A stretch of 64,000 nt of DNA from Grimontia hollisae CIP 101886 (lineage in GTDB: Bacteria; Pseudomonadota; Gammaproteobacteria; Enterobacterales; Vibrionaceae): contig NZ_ADAQ01000007.1 of the NCBI RefSeq assembly GCF_000176515.1, positions 1 to 64,000 of the forward strand. The letters are read 5' to 3'. Positions 54,442 to 63,034 of this stretch are shown one piece after another; position 1 is the stretch's first letter; every line of letters begins with the position of its first letter. The translations under genes were made by a program, and so were the position numbers. The notes beneath the pieces were generated by a model, which worked only from the letters and a program-made list of their open reading frames with translations, made no database searches and was not told where the DNA came from.

Positions 54442-55025
54442 TGACAGACAAGCCACTTGCCTTGTTGCTGGACAGGGTCCGTGATTGCAACCACTGCCGC
54501 GCGCACTTGCCTTTAGGCCCACGTCCGGTGGTACAGGCCGCACCCTCAGCAAGATTGCTGATTATCGGTCAGGCACCGGGCACACGGGTGCATAAAACCG
54601 GTATTCCGTGGAATGATCCCAGCGGCGATCGTCTGCGCGAATGGCTACAAATGGAGAAGGAAACATTCTACAACCCAGAGCAGGTAGCCATTATGCCTAT
54701 GGGGTTTTGTTATCCGGGCCGCGGCCATTCCGGTGACCTGCCACCGAGACCCGAATGTGCACCGATGTGGCATCCACTGATTACCGCCCAGCTGCCTGAC
54801 ATCCAGCTCACCCTGTTGATTGGCGATTATGCGCAGCGTTATTACTTAAAAGACAAACCCAAAACCCTGACCGAAACGGTGAAAGCCAACGTCTGCTGGT
54901 CACCGGAATTTATAGCACTGCCCCATCCCTCTCCCCGCAATAATCTCTGGCTCAGGAAGAATCCATGGTTCGATGCGGAAATCCTGCCGATGCTAAGAAA
55001 CCGCATTGATCAGCTTTTTGTCTAA
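54441..55025 (+). CDS. uracil-DNA glycosylase superfamily protein
   Basis: A 194-residue protein with the superfamily motifs IIGQAPGTRVHKTGIPWNDPSGDRLR-like sequence (motif GQAPG near residue 37) and the C-terminal LPHPSPRNN (motif HPSPRN near 159-164). Two N-terminal Cys in CNHCRA recall the Fe-S cluster ligands of family 4 enzymes, but only part of that set is evident. YjaG/HemE neighbourhood proteins of this type are common in Vibrio. It is translated by overlap with the dehydrogenase gene. DNA repair activity is not proven. Confidence 0.82.
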   Translation: MTDKPLALLLDRVRDCNHCRAHLPLGPRPVVQAAPSARLLIIGQAPGTRVHKTGIPWNDPSGDRLREWLQMEKETFYNPEQVAIMPMGFCYPGRGHSGDLPPRPECAPMWHPLITAQLPDIQLTLLIGDYAQRYYLKDKPKTLTETVKANVCWSPEFIALPHPSPRNNLWLRKNPWFDAEILPMLRNRIDQLFV

Positions 55026-55159
55026 TAAACAGCTTTTTGATACACGAACTTTATCAATCCAAAGCAAGCCAGAAATAATTCATTGTTTATTAAACAGTTT
55101 AATGGAATGTTCAGCTTTTTAAGCAAAATTCCCGACGAACCTTGTACAGCATAGGAGAA

Positions 55160-55186
55160 AGAAAAAGGCCAGCAAACGCTGGCCCT
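55160..55186 (-). terminator. terminator after hemE
   Basis: On the minus strand GGCCAGC-GTTT-GCTGGCC is followed by TTTTTCTTTC, about 20 bp past the hemE stop. Confidence 0.87.
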
Positions 55187-55204
55187 GACAGTGAAGGAAT
55201 TCGA

Positions 55205-56269
55205 TTATTGGTGGTACGGTTTGGAAAGCTCGTGTACCGCATCGACAAACACACCTGCGTTTTCAGGCGGCACGTCCAGATGAATGCCGTGACCCAGGTT
55301 GAATACATGGCCAGAACCATTACCGAAACCTTCAAGAATGGTGGCCACTTCCTGACGGATACGCGCCGGTGAGGCATACAGCATCGATGGGTCCATGTTG
55401 CCTTGCAGCGCCACTTTATCGCCGATACGGCGCTTGGCGTCTGCCATGTCAACGGTCCAGTCCAGACCCACACCATCACAACCGGTTGCCGCGATTTTCT
55501 CCAGCCACATACCGCCGTTTTTGGTAAACAGGGTCACGGGCACGCAGCGGCCTTCATTTTCACGAATAAGGCCATCAACAATCTTATGCATGTACTGCAA
55601 TGAAAAGTCGTTGTAGTCGCGTGGCGTCAATACACCGCCCCAGGTATCAAATACCATTACCGATTGCGCGCCCGCTTTGATTTGCGCATTCAGGTATTCA
55701 ATCACGCTGTCTGCCAGCTTATCCAGCAACAGATGCAGGGTTTGTGGATCGGCGTACATCATCTTTTTGATTTTGGTAAAGGCTTTCGAGCTGCCGCCTT
55801 CTACCATGTATGTCGCCAACGTCCATGGGCTACCGGAAAAGCCGATCAGCGGCACTTTGCCCTCCAGCCCTTTACGGATAGTACGCACGGCATTCATCAC
55901 GTATTGCAGTTCACCTTCCGGATCCGGCAGACCGATTTTTTCCACGTCAGCCTTACAAGTGATTGGGCGCTCGAATTTCGGGCCTTCACCGGCTTCGAAA
56001 TATAAGCCCAGGCCCATCGCATCGGGGACAGTCAGGATATCGGAGAACAGGATAGCTGCATCCAGATCATAGCGGCGCAGCGGCTGTAAGGTGACTTCAC
56101 ACGCCAGCTCGGCATTTTTGCACAATGACATAAAGTCGCCAGCTTCCGCGCGGGTTGCCTTATACTCAGGCAGGTAGCGGCCAGCCTGACGCATCATCCA
56201 TACCGGGGTGTAATCTACCGGCTCTTTTAACAACGCGCGCAAATAACGGTCATTCTTTAATTCTGTCAT
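55205..56269 (-). CDS. hemE: uroporphyrinogen decarboxylase
   Basis: It converts uroporphyrinogen III to coproporphyrinogen III in heme synthesis. The 354 residues match E. coli length. The N-terminal signature [16 protein letters not shown] (PVWxMRQAGRY) and the [20 protein letters not shown] segment are present. It ends at its own terminator. In E. coli nudC and rsd lie upstream; here the prophage int end follows instead. Confidence 0.98.
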   Translation of the reverse strand: MTELKNDRYLRALLKEPVDYTPVWMMRQAGRYLPEYKATRAEAGDFMSLCKNAELACEVTLQPLRRYDLDAAILFSDILTVPDAMGLGLYFEAGEGPKFERPITCKADVEKIGLPDPEGELQYVMNAVRTIRKGLEGKVPLIGFSGSPWTLATYMVEGGSSKAFTKIKKMMYADPQTLHLLLDKLADSVIEYLNAQIKAGAQSVMVFDTWGGVLTPRDYNDFSLQYMHKIVDGLIRENEGRCVPVTLFTKNGGMWLEKIAATGCDGVGLDWTVDMADAKRRIGDKVALQGNMDPSMLYASPARIRQEVATILEGFGNGSGHVFNLGHGIHLDVPPENAGVFVDAVHELSKPYHQ

Positions 56270-56639
56270 TGTCTATATCCTGCAAATAGGTTAACGCTAT
56301 TGTACCACCCTCTAAGGACAACAAAAGACACCCTTTGTGGAGGCGATCAAAAATATCATCTCCAGTGATACCGTCTATTTGCCGGAAAATTAATGACATG
56401 TTAAAAAACACATAAATAACAAAATGTCTGACAGACACTACCCATAATCGCATCTTACCCGCCTCCCTACGGCGGGCTTTTTTTTGGAAGCGCGAAAACA
56501 CTGGCTTTACCGCGTATTTACTGGGCTTAGGGCGAATCAGCCAAAACCCTCGAATTACGAATTCATGCACATATTACGGCATATTCTCAATGTTCACCGC
56601 CATTTTATCGCCACTCAAATCGAGCGAAAAACAAGGGTG
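56270..56639. other. hemE-prophage junction region
   Basis: A 370 bp gap without a convincing gene. It holds the hemE promoter region, a plus-strand terminator (56457-56484) and, 20-27 bp past the int stop, ACTCAAAT at 56613-56620, which matches the repeats of the cI/cox switch. The left attachment site is expected here because int is at the prophage edge, but its core cannot be named without the right end. Confidence 0.6.
56457..56484 (+). terminator. orphan plus-strand terminator at the prophage edge
   Basis: CCCGCC-TCCCTAC-GGCGGG is followed by nine T residues in a row apart from a leading C. No plus-strand gene precedes it. It may end a small RNA or be the 3' end of a gene at which the phage inserted. 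Confidence 0.75.
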
Positions 56640-57680
56640 TTAGTCAATTGTGATCATGGTTGCCAGTGGGTTCAGGGTTACAGCTTGTTGCAAATGATCG
56701 GGTGCGAAGTGGGCATATTTCATGGTCATTTGAATATTAGCATGACCCAAAATGCGCTGAAGGGTGAGTATATCGCCGCCATGCTGCATGAAGTGGCTGG
56801 CGAAAGTGTGGCGGAAAACGTGCGTCTTCTGGCCGTCCGGTAAGCGTGGGAACCATTTAGCCAACCGCTTTTCCAGCATCTTGCGCACTGGCTGAACAGG
56901 CAGGCCGTGTTCTTCATCGTAGCGAATCAGCTCCAAATACAACTCTTCACTGATTGGCACCGTTCGGTTTTGCTTGGTCTTGGTTTTGGTGAACGTGACT
57001 TTAAACTGTGAAACCTGCGAGCGGGTTAAGTTCTCAATCTCTGAAATCCGTGCGCCGGTTGCCAAGCACAATTTGCACACCAGAAGATAAGAGGCTTTGT
57101 ATGTGGCCTTTTCAAAACTGCCAAGCAATAGCCGGATTTCATCTTCAGTCAGATACGTCATTTCGGCTTGGTCGCTTGCCAGTTTCTTCACACTTGCCAA
57201 CGGGTTTGGCAAGTGCCATTCGTCAGCGCTGATCAGGAAATTAAACACCCCTTTCAGCAATGCCAGGTCAACATTGTGCGTGGCAGCAGCGGCCTGCTTA
57301 TCTTTACCGTGTTGTGCAGCGTAGCGATTTACGCGAAGTGATCGCCAGTGAAGGAAGTTTTTTGCTGTGAAGTCACGCGCCAGCGGGTTGCCTAATTCAT
57401 CAATGGCCTGATGCAAGCGGTTCAAACTTTTGGCCCCACTGGTTAAGTGTTGGCCGTGAAGCCGAAACCATAAATCAGCAAGTTGTCTCAATGTGCGGGA
57501 TTCTGTTTTTTGGCCTAACCACGGTTTGGCGTTCGCTTCCTCCATGGTGTAGCGTTCAAAAGAAAGCGCCTCGCCTTTGGTGGCAAAGCGCTTGCGAACA
57601 CGTTTACCCTTGGAGCCCTGCGGATAACACTCACAAATCCAAGGCAATTTGCTGCCGTCTTTTAGGCTTCGAACTGACAT
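56640..57680 (-). CDS. int: prophage tyrosine-recombinase integrase
   Basis: A 346-residue P2-type integrase. Catalytic residues are visible: Arg near 211 in ATGARISEIENL, His/Arg in HVFRHTFASH (near 287/290), His in LGHANIQMT (near 313) and nucleophile Tyr near 322 in MKYAHF. The N-terminal part is the arm-site and core-binding domain. It starts 3 bp after the preceding secreted-protein gene, so it belongs to the cI unit. Confidence 0.96.
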   Translation of the reverse strand: MSVRSLKDGSKLPWICECYPQGSKGKRVRKRFATKGEALSFERYTMEEANAKPWLGQKTESRTLRQLADLWFRLHGQHLTSGAKSLNRLHQAIDELGNPLARDFTAKNFLHWRSLRVNRYAAQHGKDKQAAAATHNVDLALLKGVFNFLISADEWHLPNPLASVKKLASDQAEMTYLTEDEIRLLLGSFEKATYKASYLLVCKLCLATGARISEIENLTRSQVSQFKVTFTKTKTKQNRTVPISEELYLELIRYDEEHGLPVQPVRKMLEKRLAKWFPRLPDGQKTHVFRHTFASHFMQHGGDILTLQRILGHANIQMTMKYAHFAPDHLQQAVTLNPLATMITID

Positions 57681-57683
57681 AAA

Positions 57684-58118
57684 CTACATACTCGCAGCTT
57701 GTTCAGGGCATTCCTTCGCAAAAAGCTCCCCAGCGTCCTTAGCAAACTGCCAATGCAAAGAGATGTCAGCTTTGTACTTGTCCCCGTATCTTAATGTTGA
57801 CTGAATACTTTGGGCGATCAGTGGAATTCGGCCAAAGAAATCACTCTTCACGGCAAAAAGAACAGGGTTGCTATAGTTCGCTGCCGGAAAGGGAGAACGG
57901 CCAAAAGTAGCATTAAGCCGATCATACTCCGGAGTGAGGTAGCCGACCCGCCAAGAGGCGAAGTCTTTGTAGTCTATTTGCTGAGTGTATTTCGACACCG
58001 CCCCCGTTAATAACGGTGCGGATTCCGCGATGACCCGAGCGGAAGCCTCACAATCAGACATCACGTTGGCGCCAGCAAAAGCTGGGAAACAAAAGGCCGC
58101 AATCAGTAATCGTTTCAT
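57684..58118 (-). CDS. secreted prophage protein, possible superinfection-exclusion (Glo-like) factor
   Basis: A 144-residue protein with a clear Sec signal peptide (MKRLLIAAFCFPAFAGA). The mature part has two Cys (near 23 and 138) that could form a disulfide, and no membrane segment, so it should be periplasmic. Its start overlaps the cI stop by ATGA and int follows by 3 bp, so it is made in the lysogen. Vibrio phage K139 carries Glo, a periplasmic exclusion protein; position and export fit, but I cannot show homology. Confidence 0.65.
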   Translation of the reverse strand: MKRLLIAAFCFPAFAGANVMSDCEASARVIAESAPLLTGAVSKYTQQIDYKDFASWRVGYLTPEYDRLNATFGRSPFPAANYSNPVLFAVKSDFFGRIPLIAQSIQSTLRYGDKYKADISLHWQFAKDAGELFAKECPEQAASM

Positions 58119-58717
58119 TGTTTCACCATACTCATCACCACTCGGCCAATTACCTTGATATCACCTTCGGCTACATCAATAAGCGATCCATCGAAATCAA
58201 CAGAAAGCTTTTTACCAGGCAAGCGGCGGACTTTATTAATAGAGAAAACGCCATCAACATCAATTAGATAGTTGCCAGAAGTTGGGGATGTATCATTTGT
58301 GTTGATTAAGTAGCTGGATGAATCAGTGAAAAGAGCAATGCAGTTTTCACGGCTCAAGTTCCCGCCAAGATAAGACTTATCAAAAACGACAGGATCGAGT
58401 TCTGAAATGGCGCCATTTTCTAAGTGCTGAGCATTAAGCACTTCAGAAGAAGATAACTCTGAACCTTGTGCATAGGGCTCACCTTTCCCAAGCGCCAAGT
58501 ATTCGATGTTCACGCCCTTCGCCAAACAAAGACGCAATATCAACTCGTAAGGGGTCAAGTTTCTTTGATGCCAAGTCGAGATAGTGCCTTTGGGTACACC
58601 AACCACGTCCGCTAACTGCAAGTCAGTTCCCACGCCAACGACCTCTTTTAACTTGTCTGTCAGCTCTCTACCACCAAGGTATTCAAAAGGAGGAATCTTC
58701 GGGGTAAGTCTTCCCAT
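58115..58717 (-). CDS. cI: prophage CI repressor (P2/186-like)
   Basis: A 200-residue repressor: N-terminal HTH of the Phage_CI_repr type (LQLADVVGVPKGTISTWHQRN, about 30-50) and a C-terminal domain (about 100-190) like a degenerate S24 peptidase. Where active members have GDSM this one reads NDTSPTSG, so self-cleavage is doubtful. ATG 58717, eight bases after AAGGA, gives MGRLTPKIPP; the frame opens at a TTG 58738. It keeps the lysogenic state. Confidence 0.9.
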   Translation of the reverse strand: MGRLTPKIPPFEYLGGRELTDKLKEVVGVGTDLQLADVVGVPKGTISTWHQRNLTPYELILRLCLAKGVNIEYLALGKGEPYAQGSELSSSEVLNAQHLENGAISELDPVVFDKSYLGGNLSRENCIALFTDSSSYLINTNDTSPTSGNYLIDVDGVFSINKVRRLPGKKLSVDFDGSLIDVAEGDIKVIGRVVMSMVKQ

Positions 58718-58732
58718 AACAAAAGTCCTTTC

Positions 58733-58916
58733 ACTCAATAAAGGGAATTTGAAGACTCAAATTCCAGCAAATAACACTCAAAAAAGAGACGCGGGTTTGA
58801 AAAACAGACATAAACACATTGACAATCAACCAAAGGAAGACCTAGGATTCACTCAAATGAAGTTTACACTTCAATCCACACGCAAAAACAAACAATCAAA
58901 CACAAAGTAACTCAAA
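58733..58916. promoter_or_regulatory. lysis-lysogeny switch with ACTCAAA repeats
   Basis: Between cI and cox, ACTCAAA occurs in one orientation at 58755, 58776, 58851 and 58910, with ACTCAAT at 58733. The first three are 21-22 bp apart. Two palindromes are present: GGAATTTGA-AGAC-TCAAATTCC (58744-58765) and TGAAGT-TTAC-ACTTCA (58858-58873). The direct repeats resemble the arrangement of P2 Cox boxes; the palindromes could be CI operators. Confidence 0.7.
58819..58848 (+). promoter_or_regulatory. early lytic promoter before cox
   Basis: TTGACA (58819-58824) and TAGGAT (58843-58848) are separated by 18 bp. The expected start is just before the TGAAGT-TTAC-ACTTCA palindrome, so a repressor there would block this promoter. 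Confidence 0.65.
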
Positions 58917-58927
58917 AGGATAACACT

Positions 58928-59128
58928 ATGTATTCACCAGCCATAGCGCCGCCCGCGCCCTTCGTCACAAAAAAGCGCTTTGCCGAAATGACAGGACAAA
59001 GCGTTCGCGCCATTGATGACCTTATCCAATCTGGCGAATTGCCAATCCTTCCAAAAAAAGCCAGAAACGCGACGGTTCTCATCAACCTTGTTGCCCTCTA
59101 CAAACGCAGTGCAGAGCAAGCGGCATGA
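58928..59128 (+). CDS. cox: Cox-like HTH protein (excisionase/repressor)
   Basis: A 66-residue DNA-binding protein with a winged-HTH-like core (TKKRFAEMTGQSVRAIDDLIQSGELP). First gene of the lytic operon, directly opposite cI, the position of cox in P2 and K139. Cox proteins repress the lysogenic promoter and guide Int to excise. AAGGA lies upstream of the ATG. The name rests on position and fold. Confidence 0.8.
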   Translation: MYSPAIAPPAPFVTKKRFAEMTGQSVRAIDDLIQSGELPILPKKARNATVLINLVALYKRSAEQAA

Positions 59129-59232
59129 ATTCGGCTAATCGCTCAAAAGAAAAGCTGCCGTTCGAAAAGTTACCTTTTTGGTATCACACCTTCGCAATTG
59201 CAGTTCTTTTCTTGCCTTATGTCCTCAATTGA
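59125..59232 (+). CDS. 35-residue membrane peptide in the prophage early operon
   Basis: ATG 59125 overlaps the cox stop (ATGA), and the frame runs 35 codons to TGA 59230-59232. The product starts MNSANRSKEKLPFEKLPF and ends with one hydrophobic segment WYHTFAIAVLFLPYVLN. Size, coupling to cox and fill of the gap before cII suggest a real gene. I do not recognise it. Confidence 0.55.
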   Translation: MNSANRSKEKLPFEKLPFWYHTFAIAVLFLPYVLN

Positions 59233-59241
59233 GTATTTGTC

Positions 59242-59781
59242 ATGGCTCAAAATAATCAAATAGACGGTTCACGTGAGAGTGTCCTGAAGGGATGGAAGTC
59301 TGGGTGTCATGCCTTTGCAGCACTGAGACTTTCCAGCCAGTTAGAGCGTGAATTGGGTTACGCAGCGGGCACCATCCGCAAGCGCATAAACCCCAATTAC
59401 GACGACGCCAAACTGACTGTCGAGCAACTGATTGAAATCACCCATGCTTCCGGCCGACCAGAGCTTATCGAGGGTGTTTTGCAGAGCGTCAACTATGTTG
59501 GAGCCCCGCTGAAAGGTTCAGACCAGGAAGCGACACTGGCTGTTCAAGCGTTGAAAGCCAGCCAGTATTCCGGCGAATTAGCGCAAGTCGTTCTGCAAAA
59601 CGCCAACGGCAGCCGCCTACCGCGTACCGAGCGTGACCGCATCAGAAACATTGCGAGTGCCGGTATTCGCAATTTTGTTTCTGTCATCAACACCATCGAA
59701 TACAAAACCGCAGGGATACAGCCGCTTCTCGCCATGGGCGCAGATGTTGCCGCAGGCTTCCCCCTGCCCGGCATCACATAA
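59242..59781 (+). CDS. cII: phage regulatory protein CII (Phage_CP76 family)
   Basis: A 179-residue protein starting near GCHAFAALRLSSQLERELGYAAGTIRKRINPN, the HTH-containing N-terminus of the P2/186 CII-like family, followed by a helical C-terminal part. In 186, CII activates the establishment promoter for cI. It lies third in the early operon. The ribosome binding site is weak. Confidence 0.85.
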   Translation: MAQNNQIDGSRESVLKGWKSGCHAFAALRLSSQLERELGYAAGTIRKRINPNYDDAKLTVEQLIEITHASGRPELIEGVLQSVNYVGAPLKGSDQEATLAVQALKASQYSGELAQVVLQNANGSRLPRTERDRIRNIASAGIRNFVSVINTIEYKTAGIQPLLAMGADVAAGFPLPGIT

Positions 59782-59792
59782 GGAGAAACCCC

Positions 59793-60161
59793 ATGAGCAA
59801 CGCAGTCGCCCTAACAAGCACCCCGCATAACCTCAAACAGTTTGAGGCAATGGTAGAAGAAGCCGCCAACGCCCCAGTGCCGGCGGCGGAAAGCATTGCT
59901 GCAGCCAAAGCATTATTTACCAGTGGCTACAAACAAAGCCAGATAGCCATGGTTTACAACGGGTTAGATGAAAGAGCGCGCGGAATTATCCTGTTAACAG
60001 GCCGAGCAGACCACAACCTGCGCGATAAAAACTTCAACGAGCTGGACGACCTGACCCGCGAAAAAATACGCCGAGGCCTGACCGAGTTTTCAGGCGTCAT
60101 TCGTCGCTTTAACAACGCCGTGGGCCACATCGAAAAAACACTGCCCTCCGATTTCCGTTAA
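59793..60161 (+). CDS. hypothetical prophage protein
   Basis: A 122-residue, mostly helical protein (MSNAVALTSTPHNLKQFEAMV onward) with no membrane segment. It starts 11 bp after cII behind AAGGAG. The segment TSGYKQSQIAMVYNGLDERARGIILL might be a small DNA-binding helix pair, but I cannot assign a family. Confidence 0.75.
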   Translation: MSNAVALTSTPHNLKQFEAMVEEAANAPVPAAESIAAAKALFTSGYKQSQIAMVYNGLDERARGIILLTGRADHNLRDKNFNELDDLTREKIRRGLTEFSGVIRRFNNAVGHIEKTLPSDFR

Positions 60162-60222
60162 CAACAAGCAAGACGGTTGCCCCTCATGAGAGGACTTTTC
60201 GTCAGTTAAAAAGGTGAACACC

Positions 60223-60501
60223 ATGGAAGAGCCGCAAGTGAAAGACCTGCAAGCTGCGATAGACGGACTGATTTGGCTGAGTGCAGAAAGCGTGGGAACC
60301 CGCTTTTTTGTCGATGTTTCGGTATGGGCCAGCCGCCAGGAAATGCAGGTGGAAATTGTAGACCTGCAGCAAGGTACAAGCGCTATCTACCTTGACACCA
60401 CCCACGGCCAGACCTTCACGCCGGAAACCATCAACGCGATAGAAGACCGTTTGATAGAGAAGTTGGCAGACCTGAAGAAACCGCAGGAGATTGCAGCATG
60501 A
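60223..60501 (+). CDS. hypothetical prophage protein
   Basis: A 92-residue protein. ATG 60223 lies eight bases after AAAGG, and an in-frame GTG at 60214 is less likely. It has mixed alpha/beta character and is unrecognised. The stop overlaps the next start (ATGA at 60498), so the two are coupled. Confidence 0.7.
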   Translation: MEEPQVKDLQAAIDGLIWLSAESVGTRFFVDVSVWASRQEMQVEIVDLQQGTSAIYLDTTHGQTFTPETINAIEDRLIEKLADLKKPQEIAA

Positions 60502-60728
60502 ATAATTTCCTTGCCATCTTCCTCAGCGCTGACGGCGCGATTGTGCGCCATGCTGACACCGCCGAAGTGATGAACATTCAACTGGGTGAATTCGAATCCA
60601 AAGACATCGCTATTCAACAAGCCATGCAGCAGTTGGACTGCCCCGAAAACGTCAACAACGTGCTCCTGAAAGGCCAAAACCAAGGTGGTTTTCTGGTGGT
60701 TGATGCGCAGGAGTTTGCATCAGTATGA
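60498..60728 (+). CDS. hypothetical prophage protein
   Basis: A 76-residue protein (MNNFLAIFLSADGAIVRHAD) overlapping both neighbours by four bases (ATGA). It lies directly before the replication gene. No known motif; possibly a replication accessory, by position only. Confidence 0.72.
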   Translation: MNNFLAIFLSADGAIVRHADTAEVMNIQLGEFESKDIAIQQAMQQLDCPENVNNVLLKGQNQGGFLVVDAQEFASV

Positions 60729-63034
60729 AGTCCAGCTTCTTCACTCAACAAGAAATCAGGCAGTTCACCAACGCCGGGCCTGAAAAAATCGGCTCGGCGG
60801 AATTCTTTCGTGATGATCACTCAAACGATGAAACATTAAAGCGAGCTATCGGCTATCGCGAACCGTACCTACCACCCGAACTGGCCCCGCAGGGCAGCCG
60901 CGCAGCGGCTGGGGATAATAGCCTTGTCCAGTGGCGCAAAAGTCCGACAAGAGAGCAAATTGAAGCGCAACGCCTGGTTTTGGCCGCAGAGAAAGCCGAT
61001 AAGGAGGCAAAACCAGCGAAAGAGCGCATTCGCAAGAAGCGTGAGCGGATCAGCAAGCTGGCTGCCATGGTGCGGAAACCACGCATGGGTGAAAACGCAA
61101 CATTGCTCGCCCCGTTTGCCGCGCACGCATTCACAGGCATTGAACTGGACTGGAAAAAGAATCCGGTGAAATGTCTTCAGGCGCATGGTTTTGTGGTGAA
61201 TGCCCCCGTGGTGGCAAAGCTGCAACACCGCGAATGGTCGAATGAATGGCGTATCCGTGTGGCTGCACAGATGCGCACATCAGACGCACCGCCAGCGCAA
61301 GCCGGTGATCGGTTTACTCACTACCTCACACAAGGAGCCGTTTCCAAAATCATCACATCCGGCGCTTACGTGCAGGTGCTGCGCGGTGGGTTTACTACAT
61401 TCGCCACGCTCACATTCAGCGACGAACAGAAAGCACGGATCCTGAGCCCCAAACCGCAATCCAAAAACCGTATCAAGCCCGGTGTGGCAGGCACTGTTGT
61501 CGTGATGAATGCCATCGGGAAAGAGCCCAAGCGAGTGACCGCCGCGGGGGAATTTTCCTGGCTGGATGACATGGGCAAGGAAGGCGACTTAGCCGCCGTC
61601 AACCCTGCGGAGGTGAAGCACATCGGCGTTGATGAAAACGGCAACGATATTTTTGATGTGGGCGCCCCGTGTATTCGCGCCAGTGGGGTATACAGCAAAG
61701 TGCATGCTTTCACGCCGGATAGCTCAATCGGCAAGGAAGTCAGCCACTTTATCGACCTCGCACAGAAAACTTACCAGCGCGGTTGGGTTCCGACGTTTAT
61801 GCCACGCCGCACCAGGCGCGGTGAGCCAAAGGAAAAGCAGGCGGGTGAAAACTGTGGGCGTCACATAGCAGCGGGTAAATTTACACCAATCCGCAGGGGT
61901 GATCAGAAAGACAAGATTAAACAGCACCCACGCTGGAAGCAGGTAAACGGGAAGTGGAAGAAAACCGCTGCGCCGCTTGATTACATTTGGGTGGCGGAAA
62001 TGCCCGCGAATGAAGACGGTGTTCCCAATCCGCACGTTCACTTGTTGGTTCGCTGGGAAGTCCCGAAAACGCATTTCTTTGCCTGGGCTGGTCGTTTGGA
62101 AAAAATGTGGGGAAATGGCTTTGCAAATCTACAACGAATGCAAAACACGGGGGCAGGTGCAAGCTATCTGGTAAAAGCCGTGGGTTACACCGCCAAAGGC
62201 GGCAAAGAGAACCAGGGGATGATACGTGGCAACCGTTACGGCATCAGCAAAACCGCCCGCGCCGAAGGGTTCGAAGACATCATGACGTGGCAAGCCGACA
62301 ACATGGCCGCCATCATCGCTGAGTGTGAAGAAAAGCTGGCGCGTACCAATGCACACCACGACACCACCGCCGTTCGTGCACAAGTCAAACTCAAGCAACA
62401 GAAGAAAATTCACCAAATCACCAAAAACAGCAAGAAGCTGACCGAAGAAGAACGGGAACAGCGCATCGAAAAAATCAAAGCCAAGATGGTGGCACTGGAT
62501 GAGGAAATTCGCGCAGCGTATGAGGCGAAGCGCGAGCGCGGCGTGTTTGCTGCTGGCCATTGGCAAATCACGTTTACGGGCCCAAACGCAACCACCCATC
62601 TGGATAACTTTCTAGGCTGGGCGGTAAACAATCGCCAGTGGCAGGCCAACGCCAGAAACGATTACATCAAGCGTGAACTGGAACAGGCAAAGGAAGAAAC
62701 CATCATCAACATGCAGCGCGAATATAAGGCGATTGAAAACGATGAAAACCCAACAGACGCGCAAATTGCCAGGTTGGAATACCTGCACCATCAGCTTGAA
62801 AACGTGCAGCAGGAAATAGACTACCAGCGCCGGTTAAGAATTCAGCTCGCCAACAACCTGAGGCAAGAGCGTTCGAAATGGAGAAAATTCAATATAACGA
62901 AAGCAGAGCGGCGAACCAGCATTGATTGGTGGGCGTCATACCTCAATCGGTATGATCCGCCAGAGCAAACGTGTATGAATCAACTGCTGACCGACATGCA
63001 CATGGAAGACTTGAGAATGAGGTACAAGGCATGA
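60725..63034 (+). CDS. phage replication endonuclease (P2 gpA-like, HUH)
   Basis: A 769-residue initiator expected to nick the phage origin and start rolling-circle replication. The HUH metal motif is PNPHVHLLVRW near residue 438. The tyrosine region is GASYLVKAVGYTAKG near 478-492, with two Tyr seven apart; P2 A uses a closely spaced Tyr pair. Long charged coiled-coil stretches follow (about 560-740). In P2 the origin lies inside gene A, so this gene may also contain it. Confidence 0.9.
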   Translation: MKSSFFTQQEIRQFTNAGPEKIGSAEFFRDDHSNDETLKRAIGYREPYLPPELAPQGSRAAAGDNSLVQWRKSPTREQIEAQRLVLAAEKADKEAKPAKERIRKKRERISKLAAMVRKPRMGENATLLAPFAAHAFTGIELDWKKNPVKCLQAHGFVVNAPVVAKLQHREWSNEWRIRVAAQMRTSDAPPAQAGDRFTHYLTQGAVSKIITSGAYVQVLRGGFTTFATLTFSDEQKARILSPKPQSKNRIKPGVAGTVVVMNAIGKEPKRVTAAGEFSWLDDMGKEGDLAAVNPAEVKHIGVDENGNDIFDVGAPCIRASGVYSKVHAFTPDSSIGKEVSHFIDLAQKTYQRGWVPTFMPRRTRRGEPKEKQAGENCGRHIAAGKFTPIRRGDQKDKIKQHPRWKQVNGKWKKTAAPLDYIWVAEMPANEDGVPNPHVHLLVRWEVPKTHFFAWAGRLEKMWGNGFANLQRMQNTGAGASYLVKAVGYTAKGGKENQGMIRGNRYGISKTARAEGFEDIMTWQADNMAAIIAECEEKLARTNAHHDTTAVRAQVKLKQQKKIHQITKNSKKLTEEEREQRIEKIKAKMVALDEEIRAAYEAKRERGVFAAGHWQITFTGPNATTHLDNFLGWAVNNRQWQANARNDYIKRELEQAKEETIINMQREYKAIENDENPTDAQIARLEYLHHQLENVQQEIDYQRRLRIQLANNLRQERSKWRKFNITKAERRTSIDWWASYLNRYDPPEQTCMNQLLTDMHMEDLRMRYKA

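Noticed and set aside
62971-63030. Upstream extension of the phage exonuclease to 62971
   Set aside because: It lies inside the replication gene and adds sequence unlike any exonuclease; ATG 63031 with ATGA overlap is better.
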